Below are positions 33,770-42,952 of a stretch of 64,000 bases of DNA, in pieces (position 1 is the first letter of the stretch; every line of letters starts with the position of its first letter). Below the pieces are notes generated by a model. The model saw only the letters and a program-made list of their open reading frames with translations, was not told the DNA's origin and ran no database searches. Both the position numbers and the translations under genes were made by a program. This DNA comes from Candidatus Methanomethylophilus alvi Mx1201 (lineage in GTDB: Archaea; Thermoplasmatota; Thermoplasmata; Methanomassiliicoccales; Methanomethylophilaceae), in NCBI RefSeq assembly GCF_000300255.2, contig NC_020913.1:124001-188000 (forward strand), in the 5' to 3' direction.

Positions 33770-34507
33770 ATGTTCAAGGCAGAGATAAAATCGGATACCC
33801 TGAAGGGTATTGTCTACATCGTTTCGACGTTGGTAGACGAAGTGAAATTCACGATACACCCGGACTCGCTTTCCCTGAAGGCAATCGATCCGGCACATGT
33901 CGCCATGCTCGACATAACCGTGAGCAAGGATGCTTTCGAGAACTACTCTGCCGACGAGACCGAGATCGGGCTCGACCTCGACAAGGTGAAGTCCGTTCTC
34001 AAACTGGCAGGTCCCGGGGACAGCATAATCCTGGAGCACGACCCCGACCAGGGAAGGCTCACCTTCAGGATCGGTAACATAACCAGGCGCATGAGCCTGG
34101 TGGACACCAGCAGCATGAACGACCCCAAGGTCCCCCAGATCGAACTCGCCACCGACGTCAAGGTGAAGATCGACCACCTCAAGAAAGGGATCAGCGCGGC
34201 GGAGTCCATCTCCGACCACATCTCTCTCGAGGCGGATCCGGAGGGATTCGAGCTGGCCTGCGAAGGGGACACCGACCTTGCAAGCCTCAGACTCCCGGCA
34301 TCCGACCTGGAAGGTCTGAAATCCGAGGGTAAGGTCAGCAGCCTCTACCCCCTCGATTACTTCTCCAACATCGTAAAGGTGATCCCTGCGGGAACCGTCG
34401 TGGACATCCAGTTGGATAATGACTATCCTGTGAAGATCCTGTTTGCGTTGGCTGAAGGCAAGGCGGACGTCGTCTACTTCCTGGCGCCCAGGATCGAGAG
34501 CGACTGA
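33770..34507 (+). CDS. pcn: DNA polymerase sliding clamp PCNA
   Basis: This 245-residue sliding clamp forms a trimer around DNA and tethers polymerase, ligase and FEN1. It shows the two-domain repeat: MFKAEIKSDTLKGIVYIVSTL at the start, the interdomain connector VDTSSMNDPKVPQIELA (about 110-126) and the C-terminal VVYFLAPRIESD. The ATG at 33770 follows GAGAGATAGG and starts the conserved FKAEI; an upstream open frame is only TFS shadow. Transketolase follows 10 bases later. Codon bias is strong. Confidence 0.96.
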   Translation: MFKAEIKSDTLKGIVYIVSTLVDEVKFTIHPDSLSLKAIDPAHVAMLDITVSKDAFENYSADETEIGLDLDKVKSVLKLAGPGDSIILEHDPDQGRLTFRIGNITRRMSLVDTSSMNDPKVPQIELATDVKVKIDHLKKGISAAESISDHISLEADPEGFELACEGDTDLASLRLPASDLEGLKSEGKVSSLYPLDYFSNIVKVIPAGTVVDIQLDNDYPVKILFALAEGKADVVYFLAPRIESD

Positions 34508-34517
34508 GGCGTAAGAG

Positions 34518-35348
34518 ATGAGCGACATAAGCGTCGGCGAGATCCAGAACATCGCGAACAGACTCAGACTCGATGTCGTGGAGATGACGACCGCGGCAGG
34601 GTCCGGGCACCCCGGAGGGTCCCTTTCCTCAGCGGACCTTCTGGCAACCCTCTACTTCCGCATCATGAACATCGACCCTGCCGACCCATACATGGAGGAC
34701 AGGGACAGGTTCGTACTTTCCAAGGGGCATGCGGCCCCGATCCTATATGCGACACTCGCAGAAAGGGGATATTTCCCTACGGACGAACTCAAGACCCTCA
34801 GGCAGCTCGGTTCCCGGTTGCAGGGACATCCCGCCTACCGCGAGGTGCCCGGCGTCGAGGTCACGACCGGATCCCTCGGACAGGGTCTCAGCATGGCCTG
34901 CGGAATGGCATTGGCCGGAAAGATGGATTCCAAGGACTACCGCGTCTACTGTCTCATGGGGGACGGGGAGCTGCAGGAGGGGCAGAACTGGGAGGCGGCG
35001 ATGTTCGCCCACAGGTACGGCCTCAACAACCTGATAGGTTTCGTGGACCGCAACCGTCTGCAGATCTGCGGGAACACGGAGGAGGTCATGTCGCTCGACC
35101 CTCTGCCGGAGAAGTTCAGAGCCTTTGGATGGAACGTCATCATAATCGATGGCCACAACATCCGTCAGATCATCGACGCCTGCGACAAGGCGGCGAGGTC
35201 CAAGAAGAATCCCACGGTGATCATCATGAACACCATCAAAGGGAAGGGCGTATCCTTCATGGAGAACAACGTGGACTTCCATGGAAGGTCTTGCAAGCCC
35301 GACGAGTATGCGAAGGCGGTAGAGGAGCTCAAGGCGGTGATACAGTGA
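34518..35348 (+). CDS. Transketolase, N-terminal (thiamine-diphosphate) subunit
   Basis: This 276-residue half of a split transketolase binds thiamine diphosphate. AAGSGHPGGSLSSADLLATLYF (about 23-44), LSKGHAAPILYATLAERG and TGSLGQGLSMACGMALA are conserved. The ThDP motif GDGELQEGQNWEAAMFA runs through VDRNRLQ. The complete enzyme moves two-carbon units between sugar phosphates in the non-oxidative pentose phosphate pathway. Its stop overlaps the GTG start of the C-terminal subunit. Confidence 0.95.
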   Translation: MSDISVGEIQNIANRLRLDVVEMTTAAGSGHPGGSLSSADLLATLYFRIMNIDPADPYMEDRDRFVLSKGHAAPILYATLAERGYFPTDELKTLRQLGSRLQGHPAYREVPGVEVTTGSLGQGLSMACGMALAGKMDSKDYRVYCLMGDGELQEGQNWEAAMFAHRYGLNNLIGFVDRNRLQICGNTEEVMSLDPLPEKFRAFGWNVIIIDGHNIRQIIDACDKAARSKKNPTVIIMNTIKGKGVSFMENNVDFHGRSCKPDEYAKAVEELKAVIQ

Positions 35349-36289
35349 CAGGCGAGAAACTCGCACAGCGCTCGTACTACGGGAAGGCACTGGCCGATCT
35401 GGCGGAGAAGGACAAGAACGTCGTCGTCCTGGATGCCGACCTTGCAGGATCCACCAAGACAGGCAATTTCAAGAAGGTCGCCCCCGAGAGGTTCGTCGAG
35501 GTCGGTATCGCGGAAGCCAACATGATCGGGGTGGCCGCAGGCCTCGCCGTATCCGGCAAGACCGCATTCGCCTCCACCTTCGGAGTGTTCGCCAGCGGAA
35601 GGTGTTGGGAGCAGATCAGGATGGCAGTGGCCTATCCCAAGCTGAACGTCAAGATCGTTGCCACCCACTGCGGACTGTCCGTAGGTCCCGACGGGGCCAC
35701 CCATCAGGCGTTGGAGGACATCTCCGTAATGAGGTCGCTTCCCAACATGACCGTCGTCGTTCCCTGCGACGCCTATGAGGCCTATGCCGCCACCATGGCG
35801 CTGGCCGAGATGAAAGGTCCGGCATACATGAGGATGGGTCGTTCCGAGTTCCCCGTCATCATGTCCCAGGATTGCAAGTTCCAGATCGGGAAGGCCACCG
35901 TCATGAGGGAAGGCGATGACGTTTCGATCATAGCCTGCGGGCAGATGGTCGGTGCGGCCCTCGAGGCGGCGGAGACACTCGCCTCGGAAGGGATAAGCGC
36001 CGAGGTGGTCAACATGTCCACCATCAAACCTCTCGACGAGGAGGCGGTAAAGGCCACCGCATCCAAGACCGGTGCGGTAGTCACCGTGGAGGAGCACAGC
36101 ATCATAGGAGGTCTGGGTTCCGCGGTAGCGGAATTCCTCTCCGAGAATCTTCCGACGCCCCTCGTCAGGGTCGGGACCCGTGACACGTTCGGTGAATCCG
36201 GGGATGCGGACGAACTGCTCAAGAAATACGGTCTTACAGCCTCCGACCTGGTGGCTGCGGCCAAGAACGCTATCAACAAGAAGAGATGA
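35345..36289 (+). CDS. Transketolase, C-terminal subunit
   Basis: This 314-residue second half carries the pyrimidine-binding and C-terminal domains. It has VVVLDADLAGSTKTGNF, the Glu-containing FVEVGIAEANMIGVAAGLA (about 55-73), the GPDGATHQALEDIS histidine loop and the C-terminal EEHSIIGGLGSAVAEFL. The start is GTG at 35345, overlapping the N-terminal subunit stop (GTGA); the longer open frame upstream is a shadow. With the adjacent transaldolase it completes the ribose-5-phosphate branch. Confidence 0.95.
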   Translation: MTGEKLAQRSYYGKALADLAEKDKNVVVLDADLAGSTKTGNFKKVAPERFVEVGIAEANMIGVAAGLAVSGKTAFASTFGVFASGRCWEQIRMAVAYPKLNVKIVATHCGLSVGPDGATHQALEDISVMRSLPNMTVVVPCDAYEAYAATMALAEMKGPAYMRMGRSEFPVIMSQDCKFQIGKATVMREGDDVSIIACGQMVGAALEAAETLASEGISAEVVNMSTIKPLDEEAVKATASKTGAVVTVEEHSIIGGLGSAVAEFLSENLPTPLVRVGTRDTFGESGDADELLKKYGLTASDLVAAAKNAINKKR

Positions 36290-36293
36290 TAAG

Positions 36294-36950
36294 ATGAAGA
36301 TATTCATAGACACTGCAAATCTCGACATGATCAAGGAGATCAACAGCTGGGGGATCCTCGACGGAGTCACCACCAACCCCAGTCTCGTAGCCAAGGAGAA
36401 CACCGACACCCCCACCCGCGTCAAGGAGATCGCCAAGATCCTCGGAGACCGCCCCGTATCCGCAGAGGTCATGGCTCTCGATGCGGACGGAATGATAGCC
36501 GAGGGAAAGAAACTGGCCGCTATCGCACCCAATGTCAATGTCAAACTCCCCATGTGCATCGAGTCCCTGAAGGCTACCAAGGCCCTCTCCTCCGAGGGTA
36601 TCGCAGTCAACATGACCCTTATCTTCGACCCTCTGCAGGCCCTCATGGCAGCCAAGGCCGGAGCAAGGTTCGTCTCCCCCTTCATAGGGAGGCTGGACGA
36701 CATCGGCACCCACGGTGTCGACATGCTCTCCGAGACCGTCCAGATCATCCACCAGTATGGTTTCGATACCGAGATCATCGCAGCCAGCATCAGGCACCCT
36801 ACCCATGTGCTCGACGCGGCCGAGATGGGATGCGACATCGCAACCATTCCCTACGACATCCTCAAGAAAATGGTGGCCCACCCGAAGACCGAGGAAGGTA
36901 TCGCTAAATTCAAAGCGGATTACGAGAAGGTCAACGGGCCTGGTCAGTGA
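36294..36950 (+). CDS. tal: Transaldolase (MipB/TalC type)
   Basis: This 218-residue small transaldolase of the fructose-6-phosphate-aldolase-like group opens with FIDTANLDMIKEINSWGILDG. TTNPSLVAKE follows, then VKLPMCIESLKATKAL with the Schiff-base lysine region, and FVSPFIGRLDDIG. The TIPYDILKKMVAHPKTEEGIAKF terminus is usual. It exchanges dihydroxyacetone units between sugar phosphates. The start is the ATG at 36294, 4 bases after the transketolase stop. The arrangement makes one operon from PCNA through transaldolase, possibly on to the lipid reductase. Confidence 0.95.
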   Translation: MKIFIDTANLDMIKEINSWGILDGVTTNPSLVAKENTDTPTRVKEIAKILGDRPVSAEVMALDADGMIAEGKKLAAIAPNVNVKLPMCIESLKATKALSSEGIAVNMTLIFDPLQALMAAKAGARFVSPFIGRLDDIGTHGVDMLSETVQIIHQYGFDTEIIAASIRHPTHVLDAAEMGCDIATIPYDILKKMVAHPKTEEGIAKFKADYEKVNGPGQ

Positions 36951-36965
36951 GCGGGGATCGGCTAA

Positions 36966-38114
36966 ATGCCAGACGTCACCGTCGTAGGCGGAGGGCCGGC
37001 AGGTTCCCTGTCCTCGAGGCTTCTGGCTGCTTCAGGTCTGGACGTCGTCGTTCTGGAGGAGCATAAGCAGGTCGGAGTGCCTATGCACTGCGCCGGTATG
37101 CTCACTCCAGAGACGATCCGTCTCTCAGGTGTCCAGCCGGACATCCTGGGGACCATAACCTCCGCCGACGTTGTTTTTCCCGACGGGAGGGTTTTGGACA
37201 TAGGCCGCCGTACGCCTATGATATATGCCGTGGACCGTGTGGATCTCGACCAGAAGCTGGCCGATAAGGCTTGCGAGTTCGGGGTGGATTTCAGATACGG
37301 CGTAAAGTGCAATCGCGTCACCACCGATACCAAATACGCCGTCGCGGACACCAATGCCGGGACCGTACGGTCTGACATCATAGTCGGTGCGGACGGACCC
37401 TCGTCCAAGGTGGCTACGTATGTGGGTCATGACCTTCCCCGCGAGATCGTCGTAGGGATGCAGGCCGACATCAGATTCAGGATGGACGACCAGGACAGGA
37501 TGATACTGCGTCTGGGTCATGACATAGCGCCCGGTTTCTTCTCGTGGCAGCTCCCTATGGGGGATGTAACACGCGTAGGGGTCTGCGTCTCCCCTCCCTT
37601 CCGTCCGGTGGATTATCTGAAGAAACTGATCAGCATATCCGGTCTCGAAGGCATGGAGGTCATCCAGAAGTTCAGCGGAAAGATCCCCATCGGCGGCAGA
37701 CGTACGACCTATGCGAACCGTACCCTTTTGATAGGGGACGCCGCCGGACAGATAAAGCCAGTGTCCGGAGGAGGCCTCTACCCTATTTTCAAAGCGGCAC
37801 CCGTCCTGTGCGACACGGTGAACAGCGCATACCAGCTGGGGGTATTCAACTCCTCCGTACTGGCACTTTATGAGAGAGGGTGGAAGAGGGTCATCGGCAA
37901 GGAGATCTCCAGAGGTGCCAGGATGAGAGATTTCTATCTCAAGCTGAATGACGAGCAGATGAGTTCGGTCGGAGAGATCTTCGACACCCCTGACATAAAA
38001 GAATCCCTGGGTATGATCGATTTCGACGACCCGAGCAACATAGTCAAACCGATCCTGTCCCAGAAAGGTGTCAAAAGCGGTATGCTGAAGGCGTATCTGA
38101 GGAAGGGGAGATGA
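36966..38114 (+). CDS. Geranylgeranyl reductase family FAD protein
   Basis: This 382-residue FAD enzyme of the geranylgeranyl reductase family saturates the isoprenoid chains of archaeal lipids. It has the dinucleotide fold VVGGGPAGSLSSRLL (6-20), the HCAGMLTPE segment (about 43-51) and the second FAD motif LLIGDAAGQIKPVSGGGLYPIFKA (about 255-278). Digeranylgeranylglycerophospholipid reductase is the best-known member, but paralogues differ in substrate; another copy starts at 63682. The taw2 start overlaps its stop. A GGGGATC-type purine run precedes the ATG. Confidence 0.88.
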   Translation: MPDVTVVGGGPAGSLSSRLLAASGLDVVVLEEHKQVGVPMHCAGMLTPETIRLSGVQPDILGTITSADVVFPDGRVLDIGRRTPMIYAVDRVDLDQKLADKACEFGVDFRYGVKCNRVTTDTKYAVADTNAGTVRSDIIVGADGPSSKVATYVGHDLPREIVVGMQADIRFRMDDQDRMILRLGHDIAPGFFSWQLPMGDVTRVGVCVSPPFRPVDYLKKLISISGLEGMEVIQKFSGKIPIGGRRTTYANRTLLIGDAAGQIKPVSGGGLYPIFKAAPVLCDTVNSAYQLGVFNSSVLALYERGWKRVIGKEISRGARMRDFYLKLNDEQMSSVGEIFDTPDIKESLGMIDFDDPSNIVKPILSQKGVKSGMLKAYLRKGR

Positions 38115-39136
38115 GGCAGGTAAGGGAGGCGAAAGTCCCGGAAGACCGCGCTTCCGAGCTAATACCCAGACTATTCGATGATGGCATAGCCGACCCGTCG
38201 GCCCGCATAACCCGTGCAGAAGGGTTCCGCCTGGTCCCCATAAAGGAAGAGAGGTGCGGCGACGCCATCGCCCTGGGGTTGGAGATGATCACCGGTCCGG
38301 CGTATTCCGAGCAGTCGCGTCCCCCCATGGAGCGGATAAAGGATATCCTCGACGACATCCCCTCCTACGATCTGGCACATTTGCCGGAGAAATGGGAGAT
38401 CGCAGGGGATGTGGTCACCGTAAAACTGAGACCTTCTCTTTTCCAATATGGCAGGCGGATCGGGGAGGCCTATGCCGAGGTCCTCGGCGTCTCGGCGGTG
38501 CTGGCGGACGTATCGGGGGTGTCTGGAGAGTTCCGTGTTCCGGACATGAAGGTCCTTTACGGGGAACCGAAGGAGTCCGTCAAGGTGGAGAACGGGATAA
38601 GTTACTGCTTCGATGTGACCAAGGTGATGTTCGCTTCGGGGAATCTCTTCGAGAGGAAGAGGATGGAGGGATTGGACTGTTCCGGCGAAACCGTGGTGGA
38701 TATGTTCTGCGGGATCGGATATTTCACCCTGCCTCTGGCCAAGTTCTCGGGGGCGAGGAAGGTATTCGCCTGCGAGAAGAATCCCGATTCCTACGGTTAT
38801 CTTCTGAAGAACATAGCACTCAACGATGTCGGAGATGTCGTCATACCCATCCTCGGAGACAACAGGGACATACCGGGACGGGCCTTCGCCGACCGCATAC
38901 TGATGGGATATGTGCAGAGGACATCGGAATTCCTGCCGAAAGCCATGCAAATGGCCAAGCCAGGTTGTATGATCCACTACCACGATACATTCCCTGTGGG
39001 GAAGCAGGAGGAGATGACTTTTTCCGCCTTCTCCGATGCCTGCGGAAACCGTCGGTTCGAGATCGAATCCATACGTGAAGTGAAATCCTTCGCACCCTCG
39101 GTCTCGCACTATGTGGCGGACGTCCGCGTATTCTGA
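38111..39136 (+). CDS. taw2: Wybutosine pathway protein Taw2 (Trm5/TYW2 family)
   Basis: This 341-residue SAM-using enzyme is of the Trm5/TYW2 group. An N-terminal domain leads to a Rossmann fold with VVDMFCGIGYFTLPLAK (about 196-212). Two segments favour Taw2 over Trm5: FASGNLFERKRM, and the motif IV region DRILMGYVQRT instead of N-L/F-P. Taw2 transfers the aminocarboxypropyl group of SAM onto 4-demethylwyosine at position 37 of tRNA-Phe. It overlaps the upstream reductase by four bases. Other wyosine genes are not in the window. Confidence 0.85.
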   Translation: MRQVREAKVPEDRASELIPRLFDDGIADPSARITRAEGFRLVPIKEERCGDAIALGLEMITGPAYSEQSRPPMERIKDILDDIPSYDLAHLPEKWEIAGDVVTVKLRPSLFQYGRRIGEAYAEVLGVSAVLADVSGVSGEFRVPDMKVLYGEPKESVKVENGISYCFDVTKVMFASGNLFERKRMEGLDCSGETVVDMFCGIGYFTLPLAKFSGARKVFACEKNPDSYGYLLKNIALNDVGDVVIPILGDNRDIPGRAFADRILMGYVQRTSEFLPKAMQMAKPGCMIHYHDTFPVGKQEEMTFSAFSDACGNRRFEIESIREVKSFAPSVSHYVADVRVF

Positions 39137-40645
39137 TCAGACCGATTCTCCGGAACTGCAGGCCATGAGAAGGGTGTTCATCTCTTCACGGTAGGTCTGT
39201 CCGTCGGCGTCCAGGACCTTCTTGGTGAACGGTCTGAGGAAGTCTGCGAAATCCATGTCGTCTGCGCTGAGGGTGAGATCGGGTTTGCCTTCAGGGTCGA
39301 CGGCGAAGACGAACGCCGCGGCCAGGGATTTGGACTTGGAATCCCTCAGAGTGGCCTTGGATACGGCTTCGAGCAACATACCCAGACCTCCGACCTTCGC
39401 CGCCTTGGCCAGGTCGTCCGCCAGTTTTGTGACCGGTCCGGGCTTCTGGAATACAGGCAGGTTCTTTACGACGTCTTGGGAGACGAACTCCCTGTGTGCC
39501 TCCTCTATTACGATGGAGAATGACGATCTGGGTTTTTCCGTATAACGTTCTGCGAACGAGTCCGACGTGTATGCCGCTATGATGCCCTTCCAGTCGCTGT
39601 CCCAGAGATATGCGGTGGCCTCGCTGGTCTTCCCGTTCTTCAGGACCACGGCGCGGGGATTGGAGCGCAGGAATCCGGTCAAGGCCGATTTCTCGTTCTC
39701 CGGGCCGTCGAGGTCCCCTATGAAGGAGTCCAGATCCGACCCGTAGTTCTTCTCCCCGATGATCAGGGTCAGACCGCCGTTCTTGGCCAACTCCCCGAGT
39801 TTCTCCCTCTTCACCTTCTCAATGAGCATCCGGTCGGTCATCTTCCCGACCATGTATTGCTTCAGGTCGTCGCCCGTTATTTTAACGGTCCCGCTGTCGT
39901 TCTCCGAGTGGTATTTGTGCTCGACCGTGACCTCGAAGTCGTCGAGCGGGTCGGCCGCACAGAGTCTCGATACGAGGTATGTGAGGGAGGAGACGTCCTT
40001 GGCACAGTCTTCGCATATGTGTATGGTGATGTCGGCGGACCTGACCTTTATGTTCAGGGATACGGAGCCATTGTGGCCGCAATCGACGTCGTCGTCCGGG
40101 AATTTGTAGGGGGTCTCCCACCATGTGTCGTACAGATAGTCCTCCGGCATGTTGGGGTCGTCGGAGCAGACCGTGCTCTCCCCGAAGGAGTACAGGTGGA
40201 GGCCGGCCTTCTTGATGAGGCCGTTGTAGTAGAGGAGCCTCAGTTTGGGGTCGTCGTAGTGCTGACAGCCGATGAGGAGGGGCACGGCCACAGCCCCCCT
40301 TACGGCATAGGGGACCCTCTCCCCTGCGATCACGGCGGTGGCCAGGAGCGGTACCTTGCCGGCGGCGTTCAGGGATATGGTGCCGGCATACGCCTTGGCC
40401 ATGTCGTCGAATCCCTTGGACGCGAGTTTGATGAGGGTCTGGTCGTCGTCCTTGTAGCGGTTTATCTTGTCGATGTCCTTGAATACCTTGTCGAAGACGC
40501 ATTTCCTGCAGTTGCCTGCGCACATAGGTCTCAGGATGCCGGGGTTCTCGGCGATGTCCTTGGAACGGCCCAACACGTCGTCCTCCAGTCTTTTGGATGC
40601 CTGTTTCACCCCTCTCATTCTGAGATGCTTCTTCTTCTCGGCCAT
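39137..40645 (-). CDS. Uncharacterised 502-residue protein with cysteine motifs
   Basis: I do not recognise a family. The protein has a basic N-terminus, then C42, C46 and C49 (MCAGNCRKC), which with a further cysteine could bind a metal or Fe-S centre. Another pair lies in ITIHICEDCAKDV. A mixed alpha/beta middle follows, with LTLIIGEKNYGSD and a long helical C-terminus; no membrane helix is evident. The ATG at 40645 is preferred: a TTAATATCGG TATA-like box lies about 30 bases upstream, and the longer frame to 40693 runs across it. It ends against the convergent taw2 stop without a spacer. Confidence 0.7.
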   Translation of the reverse strand: MAEKKKHLRMRGVKQASKRLEDDVLGRSKDIAENPGILRPMCAGNCRKCVFDKVFKDIDKINRYKDDDQTLIKLASKGFDDMAKAYAGTISLNAAGKVPLLATAVIAGERVPYAVRGAVAVPLLIGCQHYDDPKLRLLYYNGLIKKAGLHLYSFGESTVCSDDPNMPEDYLYDTWWETPYKFPDDDVDCGHNGSVSLNIKVRSADITIHICEDCAKDVSSLTYLVSRLCAADPLDDFEVTVEHKYHSENDSGTVKITGDDLKQYMVGKMTDRMLIEKVKREKLGELAKNGGLTLIIGEKNYGSDLDSFIGDLDGPENEKSALTGFLRSNPRAVVLKNGKTSEATAYLWDSDWKGIIAAYTSDSFAERYTEKPRSSFSIVIEEAHREFVSQDVVKNLPVFQKPGPVTKLADDLAKAAKVGGLGMLLEAVSKATLRDSKSKSLAAAFVFAVDPEGKPDLTLSADDMDFADFLRPFTKKVLDADGQTYREEMNTLLMACSSGESV

Positions 40646-40741
40646 GTTGCGTCTATCGCCGATTCCGATATTAACAGTTTGGATTACATGCACTCATAAG
40701 ATGTATGCACCCTCGCGGTCGTGCCGTTTCTCTCCGACCTC

Positions 40742-40749
40742 TTATTAAT
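40742..40749 (+). promoter_or_regulatory. TATA-like box of the RuBisCO operon
   Basis: TTATTAAT ends 22 bases before the GTG at 40771, fitting a leaderless transcript that starts at or close to that codon. Confidence 0.5.
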
Positions 40750-40770
40750 GCGCTTGCAGATTACCCTCAT

Positions 40771-41700
40771 GTGAAAGACATCATAGCCGATACGGCAACC
40801 GAGATCAGGGATATGCGCATCCGCGGCGCCGGCAGGATAGCCCGTGCCGGGGCCTCCGCCCTCGCGGAGTATGCCAGAGAGTACGGCGGGAACGATCTCG
40901 AGAGGTTCAGGGCGGATATGGCGAAAGCCTCCGACATACTCCTGGCCTCCAGACCCACGGCCGTCTCCCTGTGGAACGGGGTCCATTCCGCCACGAGGGA
41001 CGTGGACTCCGCCGGGTCCTTCGAAGAGGCGAGGGAGTCGGTCGTGAGGAACGGGGCGGCCTTCGTCGAATCATCGGAGAAGGCGGTGGAGACCATCGCC
41101 AAGATCGGTGCTAAGAGGATCAAGGACGGAGACGTCCTCATGACCCATTGCAACAGCAGTGCCGCCATAGGGGTGATCACGGAGGCGGTGAGACAGGGGA
41201 AGGACGTCAAGGTCTATGCCACCGAATCACGTCCTTGGAGACAGGGTATCCTTACCATAAGGGATCTGAGTGCGGCCGGGGTGGATGTCACCCTGATAAT
41301 CGACAGCGCCGTCCGTACGGTGATGTCCAAGGTGGACCGCGTCTTCGTCGGGGCCGACACCATAACGTCGTCCGGTTCCCTGATAAACAAGATCGGCACA
41401 TCCCAGGTGGCATTGGCGGCCTCGGAGGCACGTGCCGAGTTCAACGTCTGCAGCGAGACATACAAATTCTCCCCGAAGACGCTTTTCGGGGACTCGGTGA
41501 CCATAGAGGAGAGGGATATCGGCGAGATAATCAGGCCCGGTGAGATGCCTGAAGGGGTGAAGGTGTTCAACCCGGTCTTCGACACGACGCCGGCCAAGTA
41601 CATAGACAACATCATCACGGAACTCGGGATAATGTCTCCCGGCTCCGTCTACGGTGTGATGGTAAGACAGTTGGGTGACCGTATATCGGGATATATGTGA
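40771..41700 (+). CDS. Ribose-1,5-bisphosphate isomerase
   Basis: This 309-residue member of the eIF2B/MtnA family isomerises ribose 1,5-bisphosphate to ribulose 1,5-bisphosphate. Typical segments are EIRDMRIRGAGRIARAGASAL near the start, LMTHCNSSAAIGVITEA with the catalytic cysteine (about 126), and the ESRPWRQG phosphate loop. VFVGADTITSSGSLINKIGTSQ holds the catalytic Asp. I place the start at GTG 40771, since the TATA box overlaps the longer frame's upstream part. RuBisCO follows after 13 bases and AMP phosphorylase after that, so the assignment to this branch of the family is well supported. Confidence 0.93.
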   Translation: MKDIIADTATEIRDMRIRGAGRIARAGASALAEYAREYGGNDLERFRADMAKASDILLASRPTAVSLWNGVHSATRDVDSAGSFEEARESVVRNGAAFVESSEKAVETIAKIGAKRIKDGDVLMTHCNSSAAIGVITEAVRQGKDVKVYATESRPWRQGILTIRDLSAAGVDVTLIIDSAVRTVMSKVDRVFVGADTITSSGSLINKIGTSQVALAASEARAEFNVCSETYKFSPKTLFGDSVTIEERDIGEIIRPGEMPEGVKVFNPVFDTTPAKYIDNIITELGIMSPGSVYGVMVRQLGDRISGYM

Positions 41701-41713
41701 GGAGGTACAGGAA

Positions 41714-42952
41714 ATGAGTTCGTATTCGTATTTGGCTCTGGGTGAGGAGATCGACAGGGAGGCCTACGTGGTCGCGAAATACCGTGTGACCACCGACCTC
41801 CCCATGGAGAAGGCGGCGGAGGCCATCGCCGCGGAACAGTCCACCGGGACGTGGACGGGGATATCCACTCTGAAGGACGATGTATTCGACAGGTATGCGG
41901 GCAAGGTGACCTCGATAGACGGCGACATGGTGACCCTCGCATTCCCCGTGGAGGATTTCTCCGGCAGATACGGAGGGGTCCCGCAGATACTCTCGGTCAT
42001 AGCCGGGAACCTGTTCGGGCTCGGATCCGTGAAAGGGGTGAGGTTGGAGGACGTCTTCTTCCCCGATTCGTTCCTCAGACAGTACAAGGGTCCCAAATTC
42101 GGCGACGAGGGCATGAGGAATATGCTCTCACGTCCGGAGAAGCCGCTGGTCGGGACCATCGTGAAGCCCAAGGTCGGACTCTCCCCCAAGGATACGGCGG
42201 AATACATCTACGAGGCAGGTATCGGAGGACTTACCAACGGCAAGGATGACGAGACCCTCGTCGACCAGACGTTCTGCCCGATAGAGGAGAGGACCAAGGC
42301 CGTGGCCGAGGCCCTCGACAGGGTGGACGAGGAGGGCGGGCACATGATGCACGCCATCAACATCAGCAGCAACGCCAACGACATCGTCCAGCTGGCGGAG
42401 GATGTGCAGAGCTGGGGTGCGAGGGAACTCATGGTGGACGTCCTGACCAGCGGATTCGGTGCCCTTCAGGCCGTGGCCGAAGACCCCAGGATCAAAGTGC
42501 CGGTGCATGTCCACAGGACAATGCATGCGGCCATCACGAAGGATCCGTACAACGGTATCGCGATGTGCGTGTTCTCCAAGCTGGTACGTATGTGTGGAGG
42601 GGACGCCTTGCATATAGGGACCCTCGGTGTGGGGAAGATGGAAGGGGACGTGGCAGGAGGAAGGATGAGCCTCGAGGCCTGCCGTGATACGAATGTCCCG
42701 TTCAAGACCGTCATGCCCGTGTGCTCCGGAGGCATGTACCCTGGCATCGTCCCGGCCGTCATGAAGGTGACCGGAAACGATGTGCAGATACAGGCGGGAG
42801 GAGGTGTCGCAGGACATCCGGAAGGCGTGAGGGGCGGGGCCATGGCGATGTGCCAGGCTGCCGACGCCGCCTTCGAGGGCATAGCCCTGGACGAGTATGC
42901 GAAGACCCACAAAGAGCTCCGCGAGGCTCTCGAGAGGTGGGGATCCAAATGA
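41714..42952 (+). CDS. rbcL: Form III ribulose-bisphosphate carboxylase (RuBisCO)
   Basis: This 412-residue RuBisCO large subunit of archaeal form III has TIVKPKVGLSP with the catalytic lysine and GKDDETLVDQ with the carbamylated lysine. Other active-site regions are HVHRTMHAAI, the loop-6 segment GVGKMEGDVAG and the C-terminal GGGVAGHPEG phosphate site. It carboxylates ribulose 1,5-bisphosphate to two 3-phosphoglycerates. A GGAGG site (41701-41705) selects the ATG at 41714. Its stop overlaps the AMP phosphorylase start. Form III enzymes serve AMP/nucleoside breakdown rather than a Calvin cycle, which this operon supports. Confidence 0.96.
   Translation: MSSYSYLALGEEIDREAYVVAKYRVTTDLPMEKAAEAIAAEQSTGTWTGISTLKDDVFDRYAGKVTSIDGDMVTLAFPVEDFSGRYGGVPQILSVIAGNLFGLGSVKGVRLEDVFFPDSFLRQYKGPKFGDEGMRNMLSRPEKPLVGTIVKPKVGLSPKDTAEYIYEAGIGGLTNGKDDETLVDQTFCPIEERTKAVAEALDRVDEEGGHMMHAINISSNANDIVQLAEDVQSWGARELMVDVLTSGFGALQAVAEDPRIKVPVHVHRTMHAAITKDPYNGIAMCVFSKLVRMCGGDALHIGTLGVGKMEGDVAGGRMSLEACRDTNVPFKTVMPVCSGGMYPGIVPAVMKVTGNDVQIQAGGGVAGHPEGVRGGAMAMCQAADAAFEGIALDEYAKTHKELREALERWGSK

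Noticed and set aside
35165..36847. A 560-codon minus-strand frame across transketolase and transaldolase
   Set aside because: No family motif is seen, and the plus-strand genes are complete with overlapping start and stop codons.
39137..40645. CAGNCRKC as a radical SAM motif in the 502-residue unknown protein
   Set aside because: Spacing CX3CX2C matches, but no glycine-rich SAM segment or barrel pattern follows, and the motif sits in a basic helical N-terminus.
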